A stretch of DNA of 64,000 bases from Trichosporon coremiiforme. Taxonomy: Eukaryota; Basidiomycota; Tremellomycetes; Trichosporonales; Trichosporonaceae. Location of the stretch: contig BCJJ01000001.1 of assembly GCA_039545355.1 (NCBI GenBank), positions 1,858,570-1,922,569 on the forward strand, written 5' to 3'. Below the pieces are notes generated by a model. That model was not told the DNA's origin. It made no database searches and saw only the letters and a list, made by a program, of their open reading frames with translations. Made by a program: the position numbers and the translations under genes. Below, piece by piece: positions 31,620 to 42,236 of this stretch (positions within the stretch are counted from its first letter, which is position 1; every line of letters starts with the position of its first letter).

Positions 31620-32353
31620 CTACGCACTCTCGTCCATGTCCTCGCCGAGGCGCTCGCGCAGCGTCTCAGCGACGACGCGGTGAACGTCGACGTCCTTCTC
31701 CTTGACGTACTTGTCGTTCTTGAGCGAGTGGTCGTACTGCGCGCCAATCGTCTCGTAAAGGTCCCGCAGGTTCGAGAGCGCACGTCGCAGGCAGTCCACA
31801 GCGGAGAGACCCTCGTACATCTGAACGCGGAGGTGGATCTTGGGCTCGGACGGGTGCGGCGCACTGTAACCACAGTACTCGACGTCGGGGCTGAAATGTT
31901 AGCTAGAAGTACAGCAAACAGCAGCTGATGTGGTGACAGAACTACAGACGTACTGCCGCAGCAGAACCAGGCCTGCCTATCGATCGCACACCGAGAGGAT
32001 AGACTCACTCCTTCATGATCATCCACCGCAGCGCATTGCCGAGCGTGTGGTCCTCCTCCCAGAGACAGAATGTGCACGCCGAGTAGTCCGGCTCGTGTCC
32101 GGGGAGCTGATATTAGCTACGGTCTATCAAGCAGCTGAAGAGCTCTTCATTTCTGTGTTCCCTTCCCATGTGCGTAGGAGGTAGCGGAGCGACGAGCAGC
32201 AACCCCGCCGAACCCCAGAAGCGGTATACTCACAATCGTGATCTTGTCAGGGATCTCAGCCTGCGTGCTCATGTGGAGCACACCGGCGTTGTCGAGCTTG
32301 GCGTGTCGGCGCGAGGCGGCCTCCTCCTTCTGGCGCTGCTCTTCTGAGGACAT
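31620..32353 (-). CDS. RPC19: RNA polymerase I and III common subunit AC19
   Basis: Three exons, about 160 residues. AC19 pairs with AC40 as the alpha-like dimer that nucleates assembly of Pol I and Pol III. After a charged leader (SSEEQRQKEEAASRRHAKLD) comes ITI, spliced to LPGHEPDYSACTFCLWEEDH. The family core TLGNALRWMIMKDPDVEYCG is itself joined across intron 2, then YSAPHPSEPKIHLRVQMYEG. The C-terminal helix ends with ETLRERLGEDMDES. Introns end in GCTAATATCAG and GCTAACATTTCAG. The stop lies about 50 bases from the end of the convergent coronin gene. The length fits the family. Confidence 0.93.
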
Positions 32354-35069
32354 AGTGCTGGTTGCTGTTGTTGATGTGGAGGAAGGTAGCTGGCGTGCAG
32401 ATCTGCAGCCTGCCAGACTCGCCGAGCGTCATGAAAGTGGAGGGTCGAGGAAATCTAACATTTTGCGGTTACGTAAAGGAGTCGCGTGGTGTTTATGTCA
32501 CGTGCGATGCTGACGAAGCCGTCTTCGTAAACCCTTCCCAGGAAGCATATTGCGAGGTGGATTTGATTAGAAATGCATTAGAAAGCAGGGAGGGGCTCGG
32601 GCGGTCTAAGCTTGTGGCGTTTGAGGCTGCGGTGAGGCTCGTGCTCGGGCCAGGCTGGGCTTGAAGAGGCGTCTGCAACGCCCAGCGAGGCTGGCCGGGG
32701 GTGACAAACCATGAGTTCTGTCTATATGAATCTCTCGAAGGAGGTCCTGAGTTTAGATGGGCCCCGATCTATTGTCTTCTTACTGTCTGTGACACTCGGA
32801 AGTTCGAGGCGGTGACGCAGGAATATTGAAGACGCTGCGGAGAAAGCCGCTGGACGGCCGGAAAGCTATCAGCCGTAGCTCAGAGAAGTAGCAGAATCAC
32901 GGTAGCTGAGCAGTGTCTGCAGCCTCTAAGCTTTAGAAGAGAGTCAGCGAAAGCGGCGAGTCGATAACTCAGCTCCGATGGACGACATGCCTCGTCTCGA
33001 GACTACTCTCAGATAAGCGGAGTGTCTCATTCAACAAGTCAACAATGTTGAGTTCACGTTACGGATGAGCGGCACTCGCTTGCAGCACCCTGCACCATTG
33101 TAGTACAGACTTGAAGCATCCTGTCAGAGAGTGCACTCGGATGACGCCAAGTATGAGCAAGCCCCGCATGTACCCCTTCAGACTTCGAGGGCAATCAGTT
33201 ATGAATATACACACAGACGGGAGCCCAGGGACGCTATTGTTCAAGTCATATGTTGTGTGCTGATCGCCACTGACATTGTCCACTCCGGTCGTCTCGAGGC
33301 AGTGCTTCATGCCATCTAAGGCTACATTCGAGATGAAACGGGGCCATGTGGGGTGCCGGGGGTGCCGACGGGGGCATGTCGTACCTGATGCTACCCCGCC
33401 TCATCCGTTGAACAAGTCCTCTACCGTCATTTGGCCGACGGCGGTACTCAATCTGAGATGCAGGGCAGCGCCCAGAGGCAACGGACGACGGCGCACTCGG
33501 CCACGCTTCTGATCAGCAAACCGCCCGTCTGTGTCCGAGAGAACAATGGAGTTCACGGTCCGGGGAGTCCGTGGTGCTGTGTCATGGCTTCGACAGCAGT
33601 TTCCTTGGGGGCGCCTGGACACTAGACTGCTTATGCCTCTCCGCTTATACGACCAACCTCGCTGACGTGTTGTGTCGCGCACAGAGAATGCGAATGCCTC
33701 TGTGACACAGTCAGAACCACAATCTGATGAATCTGATGCTGACTGAAACTCGTATCGGTTGGCAAGATGCCGTCACGCAAAGTCCGAATGTTGAGCATGG
33801 CAACATCGCTTTCGACTCAATCATGGTCTCAGATGCTCGCATGGAACCGCTCCGAATGCGCATGAATACGCCAAAAATGCGTTCTGAGTGTGTAGGTGTG
33901 GACAAGAGATTCCTTCCTGTACCATACCAAGCCCATTGTTCGAACACTGTCACGGTCCCTTTGTGCGACCTGTGCATGATTCGTAAGCTTACCAGGACCC
34001 ATGGGACGGCGGAGCTCAATGTAGCCTTCATTGTCTCCCAACATTGGACTGCGAGCAAGCTGCAATCAATGTTACACGCGCAGGATGATCTCACAGAAGG
34101 GCGATCCCGTGGTGAAACAATAGTGCCCACACAACAGCACCCAGCTTTTGTCGCCTGCCTGCATCAGCGTGGTCCCACTAAATGCCACTAAATGTGGCCA
34201 CCGTAGCGGCTCAAGACCACCGATGGCAAGTGCAACGCTGCACACACGCACCCACACACTGTTTTCTTATACCTTCCATCCAGGGCCTGACCCCATAATC
34301 ATTCACTGTAGACACGGGGCTAGAGGCACAAAGCGGCTGCCTGGCTGCTGACGTTCCTGCCGCGCGCTCGTCGCCCGCATTGCATACGTTTATTCACCTC
34401 GACGTAGCCACTGGGCTTCGAGATCCTGACAATAGATCTACGTGGCCGTTGAGATCGGGTAACAATGCTGGTGACTGCAGCCTTGTGTGTTCGTTCGTCT
34501 CGGTCCGACTTGTCCCACCATTCGGTGCGTGATATGCGTGTGGCTCTCCGCACCCTGCTGCCACCCGCTCCTACCCTGCTGGATGGGACCTTGTGTGGAA
34601 TGTGGAGTTCTCGGGCCGAGTGACCAAGGAACGGAGGCGTCCTCCCATCTTGCTGCGGGTGCACTGTTAATGCGCCGCGCACTGTTGAATAGATTGAGCT
34701 GGGGCGAAGCGCACGAACATCGTCGCACAGCTCTGTGGAGGATTCAGGACCGTTCCCACTGTCCTGCTGGGAACATCGTGCAGAGATATCCGGCCCAGCG
34801 CCGACTTGTTCTTTCGATCGATCTTGCCATAAAAGCGGGAGCCCTTTGTTGCTTTGGCCACACAAAGCCCACACAAAACGTCTCTCGACGCCAATTGCCA
34901 CTGTCAGCTACAGTCATACACGAGACCCTCACGACATCCTCATTGTGCTGCCACCTCTTCGCCGGTTCATCGCAGCCCTCACAGCCCTTAAGACCAGTGA
35001 CCGTCGAACACCGCTTCCGCCTCCCGTTCTCCCGCTGAAGGACACTTCGACCGCCAAAGAGCACTCAAC
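32354..35069. other. 2.7 kb gene-poor stretch
   Basis: The first 200 bases are the AC19 promoter, with CACGTG at 32499-32504. The rest is less GC-rich than its neighbours and contains short overlapping open frames on both strands (for example 33727-34191 + and 34320-34901 -) with no family resemblance, no splice-linked continuation and no biased composition. I see no transposon ends, long repeats or RNA genes. The final 250 bases are a plausible promoter for the gene at 35070. Confidence 0.45.
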
Positions 35070-37039
35070 ATGTTGTCATTAAACTCCGAAGCCCAGTATG
35101 CATCGCCGCCCAAGGAAGAGCACACGACCATCAAGCTCGAGCCCGTCTCTCTCAGCAGGCGCATCAACGAAAACGGCGCTAGGGTGAGTGATGCAGACGG
35201 TGGCGCACAGTCCGAACCCCGGAAAAAGTCGTTCCTGCGGCTCCAGCCCAGTGGCTTACCTCTGTGTATCTGAGAAAGTTCAACACAGGACCAACAGAGG
35301 GCAGCCGACGTGCAGAGGAGACTAATTCGTGAGGTTCTCATGAGCGGTAGCGCTGACGGAGCAGGAAAGTAAGCCCAAGTTCTGGCGGGCCGACCGTCAG
35401 CCGAATGCCAGTCCGACGTCCGCAGAGTCAGCCTCCCCGACATCCCCCAAGCCGTTGCGGGCACCGACTCCTGGGGCCGTGACACCCTCGACAGCGAGCT
35501 CTCTTTTGTCCCGCGAGAGACGATCTTCGCCCACTCCTGACGTCGAGATGGAGAGGCTGTCTCTGGAGAGGAAAGCGTTTACTGAGGAGCCACCTTCTCC
35601 TCCTGCCAATGCACCTAGTCCCGATATTGGCAAGGCCGCTCGCCCCATCTCGCATAGTGCTTCTCCGCCCCTCCGATCTCCGGCGCAGGTCCTCCGCCAG
35701 CAGCCCCAGCATCAGAACCACCCGCATGTCTCGAACGCACAAACACGCAAACCCAAAAGAGTGCCTCACCTCATAACATCATTCCCCTCGCCGCGGCGCC
35801 ATGTCTCGCATCCGCTCGACGATAAGGTTTACGCCACATCGACCCAGGCGCATTCGGCACACCCTTGTCATGCCGGCCATTCTCACCTGTCCCCTCAGCC
35901 TTTGTCGCCGGCGGATGGTTCTCGCCCTGCCACATCGTATGAGCACTCCAGGGCACATGGACTGCCGATGCCTGGGTCCATGTCCGAAAGTGTGGTGGTG
36001 AGTACCCTCGGAAATACTCCGCTACAAACGCGCTGGCGGTGGCGCACATTGTGCTGACGGACAGAGCCCTGTCGTTAGAACTTCCCAGTGAGTAACGTAT
36101 CCGTGACTTCATCACCCCATCGGGTCATCCCGGCCTATCGTTGTAGCAGGGCCGTGTGAAAAGATCAGCGGTCACGTCCACCATCTTGTCAGATTCATGG
36201 CCATGGGAGGCGCCACATTCCGGTCTGCGTCTAGTTGCGCTCATGGAGCTTCCCACAGTAACCAGCTGTGTCGTGATAACTTTTCCGAATGAAGCTGACC
36301 AAGCAGCCGTTACTCGCCTTATGCAGCGCCGCCGACCGCGCCACCGACGCCGGTGCGAACGGGCTTCATACTCTCGCCAACAACGAGTGTCAAGGGGAAG
36401 CACCTCGTGCTCGTTTCCTCCGATATGGCGGAGAAAATGCGGCGCGGGGGCGTGATTCACTTCCACTCCGATGACGGCAGGGAGTACCACGCGCGGCAAT
36501 CCGAGGTCCCTGGTATTGCTGAGAATACAACCCTCCTGTCAAGCAAGAAGTTCAAGTACCAGGCTGCCGACGAGGCGATGGACATTGAGGAGGATTTGAG
36601 CCCAGCAAGCCTCTCGAGTCAGAGCGACCGCGACGTACGACTGGGGCGGGAAGTGAAGGAGCGGCGCTCTCCGCAGCAGTTCCACCCATCGCTGGTTGAC
36701 CCAGTCGCCGCTGCCAATTTGGCTGTTGAGCGCGAACACCTCCGAGAGCGAGAGCGGCTGCTGGCTGCGCGCGAGCGCGAGATGGCAGAGCGCGCACACA
36801 TCCTCCAGCTCGAGCGCGACTACGAACGTGTGTACGAAGAGCGCCAACGCCACTTCGCTGCACACCCGTACTACCCCCTCTACGCTGAGCGGGAGATGCG
36901 CCCCGTTGCCCACGCCCAGGTCGGTCACTGGGACCGCAACATTGACTACCCGCGCGCCGACCGCCACCCCATTGTTTACGCGGCCCGCCCGCCGCGCTCC
37001 ATCACGCCCCGCGGACCACCCCGATCCTCCTCGCGCTGA
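35070..37039 (+). CDS. Unrecognised Pro/Ser-rich protein with charged coiled coil
   Basis: A model of four exons (35070-35183, 35365-35997, 36065-36087, 36307-37039) joins in phase to 500 residues. I do not recognise a family. The N-terminal half is disordered: Ser/Pro-rich with many SP and TP pairs (SPTSAESASPTSPKPLR) and His-rich parts. Exon 4 opens with YSPYAAPPTAPPTPVRTGF and the more ordered segment LVLVSSDMAEKMRRGGVIHF. A strongly charged helix follows (EREHLRERERLLAAREREMA ... ERDYERVYEERQRHF) that should form a coiled coil, then a basic Pro/Arg tail. The introns are 181, 67 and 219 nt, long for this window, so the exon model is less certain. The many SP/TP sites would suit a phosphoregulated nuclear or scaffold protein, which is only a guess. 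Confidence 0.55.
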
Positions 37040-37370
37040 GCGTAAGGCACCTCCTCCCATCTTGTCACCGGCCCCGAATACCCGGATCTCCGCTTTGTCC
37101 ATCAAGCATTGTCTTTGTCGTTCTTGTGCCTGTCCCGCAGAAATTGATATCGTTAAACCCCGCCTGTAGTCCATAGTCAGCTTGGAATTGTTGATATTGT
37201 CTGAGTATCTGGAATCAGTGCCCTGCTCTAGTGAACCGGTTGCATGGGATGAGTACAGAATGGACGCGGTCCGGGTGCCGAGTCGTGAATTGGATAGACA
37301 AGTCGCCGGTTTCTCTATGAGCCGAGTAGACAGGCGACAGGATGGTGAGAGTGGGTCGCAGAGTAGATGC
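37040..37370. other. Convergent 3' region
   Basis: About 330 bases between converging stop codons of the unrecognised gene and RPA49. Nothing recognisable. Confidence 0.4.
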
Positions 37371-38978
37371 TTATCGCTTGGCGGGACCCCTGCGCTTGGT
37401 CTTGGGGAACTTAAGGGGCGCCTTGAGCGTAGCCTTGCGGAACTTGTTGGCATCCGCGAGCTTGATGCCCATCTTCTCGCGCTCGGCGGGGGTCGGCAGG
37501 TCGACGTTGCATCCGAGAGACTTGAACATGTCCACAACCCTAGAAATTGTTAGCACAATGCACACAGTGGACAAAAGAGCGCGAGGCAGCCGTTCCAGAG
37601 GTCCGGAGACCTTGGTTGATCGAGCCTTGATCGGTTCCTGGGCCACCTCCCACCTGCTGCGCCCCATACCGACGGCACCATGCGGGTTCACATGTCCGTA
37701 ACAGGAGCTATGTCAAACCCCCGGTGGCCGCCTTGCAGGTATACTCACTTGGGCGTCTCCTTGGCGAGCTCGCGCGCGACACGCTCGACCTCGATGTTCC
37801 ATCCGTTCAGCGCCAAGAAGCACACACAGATCCACGCGAAAAGCTTCGTTCCCGTCTTCTCCGTGACCTTGAACTTCTTGCCGTCCTGCTCGGCGAACGT
37901 GGTGAGCATGCCATTCAGAATCTGTGCAGGCACGCCCGGGAACTTGGCAGGCAGCTCTGTCGCATTCAGCTTGTGCAGGCCACCGGCGAACTTGTAGAAC
38001 GAGAGCAGGCACGCGAGGTAGTACAGCATCTTGAGGTTGTGCTTCTTCGCCGACGAGCTCTGCATGTGAACAGCATACCGCAGCTTGTCCTCGACCCAGC
38101 GGCTGCGCGCGTACGGCAGCAGTTTGACACGCTCCTTGTCCTCGGCCGTAATGAGCGGTCGGACGTCGATCGAAGCCCACTGGTTGTCCGGAATGATGGA
38201 CTCGCGCGGGTACGCCTTCGTGACATCCTTGGTCTCCAGGTCGGGAACGGGGATAAGCTCTGAGGGGGCAGTAGCAGCTGAGGTCAGTTACTTGTCGACG
38301 CTTGTTCACTCACCATCATCCTTGGTGTCGAGAACACCGATGCTCTCCATGAGGCGCGCCTTGACACCCTGCATAGCATTGGCATCGACCTTGTTCCTCT
38401 CCTCCGCCTTGATCTGCGACTTGGCCTTGCGCGTACCGAACGTCTCTCCCAGGTCGTTTCGTCGCTGCTTCCACAGTTCGGACCTCTGCGTCTCCGACAG
38501 CGGAGCCTCACGCATGCGCTTCACACGGTGAGCGAGGAGGTACAGAGGCGTAGTGGGGTGGACGTGCAGCGTCTTCGTCGAGGGGTCGTAGACAGCAGGA
38601 ACATACCTGTGGTGCGTCAGCGCACTGGACAAGCAAAGGTGGTCTACACTCACTGGCAGTCGTGACCCTCGCCGGCCTGATAACGATCCCGGTTCGTGGA
38701 GAAGTACTCGACATCCTCAGTCTCGCCGGCGATCAGAGTGTGCTGCTTCGTGATAGCAGATGATGAAGGGTCGTCTTCTCTTGAGTAGATGTCGAAGGGA
38801 GTGTTCTTGCTCGGGCGCACCGCGGGGAAGTTCACTGTCATTAGCGACAACCACTTGAATCATGCTCACCGAAGGCAGGTCCGACACCCATGCTGTCCTC
38901 CATCGAGACAGTAACATCGGATGAGGAGCCTCCGACGGACTTCCTCTTTTTGCTCTTCTTGCTTTCCTGCGAAGCCAT
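37371..38978 (-). CDS. RPA49: RNA polymerase I subunit A49
   Basis: Pol I-specific subunit that, with A34.5, helps initiation and elongation on rDNA in the nucleolus. The start at 38978 gives a Lys/Ser-rich leader (MASQESKKSKKRKSVGG). The dimerisation part follows (VRPSKNTPFDIYSREDD, KQHTLIAGETEDVEYFSTN, then YVPAVYDPSTKTLHVHP). A middle linker contains LGETFGTRKAKSQIKAEERN. The tandem winged-helix end has LITAEDKERVKLLPYARSRW, then KMLYYLACLLSFYKFAGGL and FPGVPAQILNGMLTTFAEQ. The last exon encodes a basic tail ending KFPKTKRRGPAKR. The final intron (about 200 nt) is longer than the others. An in-frame ATG at 39056 would add 26 residues; the shorter form fits better. It is a second Pol I subunit, 5 kb from AC19. 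Confidence 0.88.
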
Positions 38979-39399
38979 CTTGGAGGCGGCCGGTCCGGAA
39001 CAGTCGCGCGAGAGTGAGGGTTGTGTTGTTGCGGTCATGGACCGCCGATCGCTCAACTTTCAAAATCTCGAGTTGGCTAGGGCGGATCACGTGATGACGG
39101 CATAACCGGTTGGGCAGTCATATACTATATGTTGACGGGAATAGCATTACTTGACAGGAGTAAAGCAAACAATGCATGCAGCATGGTTGCTTGTATTAGT
39201 CATCGGATAGCATGTGCGTGTTCCTGCACAATCCATGTATAACTTTGAGAAGGAGGACAAGTGGACTGCTCTCTAAGCGGGACCTGCCTTTCATAAGCCG
39301 GTGGAGGCAGGTTAGTCAACCCTTCCGGTGGAGGTGGTCCGGGGAAGTCGTCAACAACCATACATCGTTAACTCGACACTCAACGCCGACGACCGAGCA
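38979..39399. other. Divergent promoter region of RPA49 and GEN1
   Basis: About 420 bases between divergent starts. It contains a 10-base palindrome listed separately. No other element is supported. Confidence 0.4.
39086..39095. promoter_or_regulatory. ATCACGTGAT palindrome (E-box/Cbf1-like site)
   Basis: A perfect 10-base palindrome centred on CACGTG, 108 bases upstream of RPA49 and about 300 upstream of GEN1. CACGTG is bound by basic helix-loop-helix factors in fungi. A regulatory role is plausible but is inferred from sequence only. Confidence 0.35.
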
Positions 39400-42134
39400 A
39401 TGGGTGTGAAAGGTCTTTGGGACGTACGTCTATGGCTCTCAACATCGTTGCTAACATCAGCTTCTGCGCCCTGCAGGTGGGCGTACTACGCTGCAAGCCC
39501 TTGGCCGCGAGGCTGTCGAAGCTGGCCGAGGAACGTTCCGCCTTGGCATCGATGCTAGGTCAGTAGCTTCGGTCGCGTGTCTACTGACTTGCTCCAGTCT
39601 GTGGATATTCCATAGCAGAGACATCAAAGGTGGGAATAATCCCTCTCTCCGAAATGTCTTCTTTCGAACGCTAGCCCTCTTGCAACACCCTGTCAGCCCG
39701 CTGTTCGTCTTTGGTACGTACTCTTGTCAGTCCTTCGCTCACCTGAGATGGACCCAGACGCCCGACTTACAAACGGGGCTTGCGGGTAGGGGGACACTTT
39801 GGAACGCACGACGATGATTCAAAGCGATTCCAGAAGATGTTGGATATATGGGGTCTTCCGTGGCTCCAGGTGCGTCGCCAGTTCATCACCGCTGACCTCA
39901 CCAGGCGCCGGGCGAGGCCGAAGCCGAGCTCGCCGTCCTAAACAGAGCCGGCAAGATAGACGCCATTCTATCCGATGACGTAGACGCCTTCGTCTTTGGA
40001 GCTCGTGCGGTGTTGAGGAAGTATGTCGAACGCCAGCGTCTTGACCTAACTGCAGCAATTCCCCCGAGCTCTCGGGATCCAAGGCGGCAATGACTAACCA
40101 GGGGTCTTCCAAAGACGTTCACTCGCGCGAATACGTTCTCTATCACGTTGATGATGTAACCAAACAGTGGACTGCTGACGACTCTGAACTCCGGAACGAG
40201 AGCGATTGCCAGATGGCGATGGTGCTTGTCGCACTCTTGGCTGGAGGAGACTACCGGCCCCAGGGCGTGGCGAGCATTGGTAGGTTGCTGAATATGTGCA
40301 GTCTAACCTGACTCCAGGGCCGGTCATTGCCATGGGGCTGGCGCGCTCAGGACACGGCAAGCCTCTCGCGCGCTACGTCGATGATCCAGATGGTTTTGCA
40401 AGGCTTCTTCCGACATGGCGTGCCGAACTAGTTGAGGAGCTCCGGCATGACCTGTCAGGGCACATTGGCAGGAGGTATAAGGTGATGGCCGAGCGGCTCG
40501 CGTCGATCGATGAGAAGGAGCTACTGCGCCTACTGCCTCTACAGGAATACCTCTGTCCGACAGTGACCCCTCCGGAGAAACGAGAGCAGCATTGGCGACG
40601 TGTAGACGAGCTGGATGCGGCCCTCTGGCGCGGCAGCATTACCGGGGCCGCACGGGCGTGCGAGGAGTTCTTCGAGTGGGGGACTCCAGACCTAGTCGTG
40701 AAGCGGTTCAGCGCTGCAAACTCTGTCTTCTCCGCAGCTGTCATCACGTCAGTCCTCAAGTCCGAACCGCTATCCGAGTCGCCCGTCATCCGTGTCCATG
40801 ACGTCAAGCCGTCCAAGGCCGACTCAGGAACTCAGGACGTCGTATTGGATTGCAGCTGGTCGGCATTCATCAGCTCCTGCCGCTCAGCTATGATCGGCTC
40901 GAGGCCAGACCCAAGCACGCTTCCGCCCGAAGTCCGGATGCAACTGGGCCTCGTGGAGGTCGCGCGGCCAACAGCAGCGCAGCCGGTGGTCGGAACGTCG
41001 CGCATCAAGCTGCCGCAATATCTCGTGGAAAGAGAGTGGCCGTCGGCTCTCGTGGACTACGAGAGGGAGAATGCAGAGCGTGCTGCGTCCAAGAAGGGCA
41101 AGCGAAAAGCTCAGGCAAAGCCGAGGACGAAGACCGCATGCGAAACAAACATGAACATCCGCAACTTCATGACACAAATGCCGCCGGCGCAGGTGGTTTC
41201 TTCGCAACGTGCTCCAGAGCCTAGAGCTGACTCCCCGCCCACGGAGGATGCCTTGTTACCTCCCGAGATCGCCTCGTCCCCAGTGCCATCCATCTTTTCC
41301 AAGTCACCACCACCGCTTCGGAGACGAGCCGATCCCTCCCAGGTTCCGACATCGCCGTCGCCGCCGCCGATCAGCACGTCATTGTTACCGTCCCCGCCGC
41401 CTGTCTCTTCTCGACGTGACCAACCCCGGCTGTTCTTCACAGACAGCGAAGCATCAGAGCCGGAGACCGAGACTGTGCGCAAGCCGGTGCAAGAGCCAGA
41501 GGAGAACGCCCGGCAAGATGCAGCTCCGAATCCCGCGCAACAGCAGGAGGGTCATCCGGACTCAGATTACGACGACTCGGTAGTCCTCATCGATCCTCCT
41601 GCACTTCACGCGCACGCCCCGCCAGCGTCGCCGAGCAAGCGCGGCCGCCGGGCGGGCTCTAAGAACAGCTCGTCGAGATCTACCACCCCTCTGCCGAAAC
41701 GAAATGCCGCTAGCTTTGCGCGGGCAGGTTCTGCTGGAGTTGGTACGAAGGACGACCCGATCTCCCTCTCGGACACGGACGACGAGGACGCGTTCCCGAT
41801 TCTGCGTGCTGCCCAAAGCAGAAGTATACTTTCAACCCGCAGCACTGCCGCTCCCAAGCCGTCCAGCTTTACCGCCAAGCCGAGGAGCCGAGACACTGCC
41901 CCGGAGTTACCACCGAAGCCCAAGTCGCCCCCGAAGGCGAAGGCAACCGCTCCGCTCGCATCGTCCGCCCCGCCCGCCGAGCAGCAGACGCTCCTGCAAG
42001 GCTTCTTCAAGCCGACTGCCAAGGTCGGCGCTGCGACTGCATCGAGGGCGAAGGCTGCAAAGCCGAGGAAAGAGAAGAAAGAGCGATACAGGGTTGAGGA
42101 GAAGGACGGCACCGAGGTGTACCATTTCCTCTGA
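39400..42134 (+). CDS. GEN1/YEN1-type Holliday junction resolvase with C-terminal PIP box
   Basis: Rad2/XPG-family nuclease of about 850 residues. Six short introns break the first third. The spliced N-domain reads MGVKGLWDLLRPAGGRTTL, RLGIDASLWIFHSRDIKGG, then SPLFVFDARPTYKRGLRVGG. The internal nuclease motif is WLQAPGEAEAELAVLNRAG with DAILSDDVDAFVFGA. A helix-hairpin-helix region follows (VALLAGGDYRPQGVASIGP). The family-specific segment after the nuclease includes RSGHGKPLARY and a chromodomain-like part. The long C-terminal third is Pro/Ser/Lys-rich and disordered. The end carries QTLLQGFF followed by a basic patch, an exact Q-x-x-L-x-x-F-F PCNA-binding motif. The acidic catalytic positions typical of the family are present. 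Resolves four-way DNA junctions after recombination. Confidence 0.88.
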
Positions 42135-42236
42135 GATCAGTTATCACGTTTGGATTGTTGTAAATTTGGACACAGATGTACAGTATCATAAAGGGATGGC
42201 TACCGTTCTATCTAGACACCTGCACAGACTCGCACG

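Noticed and set aside
33727..34191. 154-codon frame in the gene-poor interval (and 34320-34901, 34487-35038)
   Set aside because: Frames overlap on opposite strands, have no family motifs, no biased third-position use that I can see and no splice-linked continuation.
31620..38978. AC19 and A49 as an RNA polymerase I gene cluster
   Set aside because: They are 5 kb apart, separated by an unrelated gene and 2.7 kb of gene-poor DNA, and fungi do not usually cluster these genes; probably coincidence.
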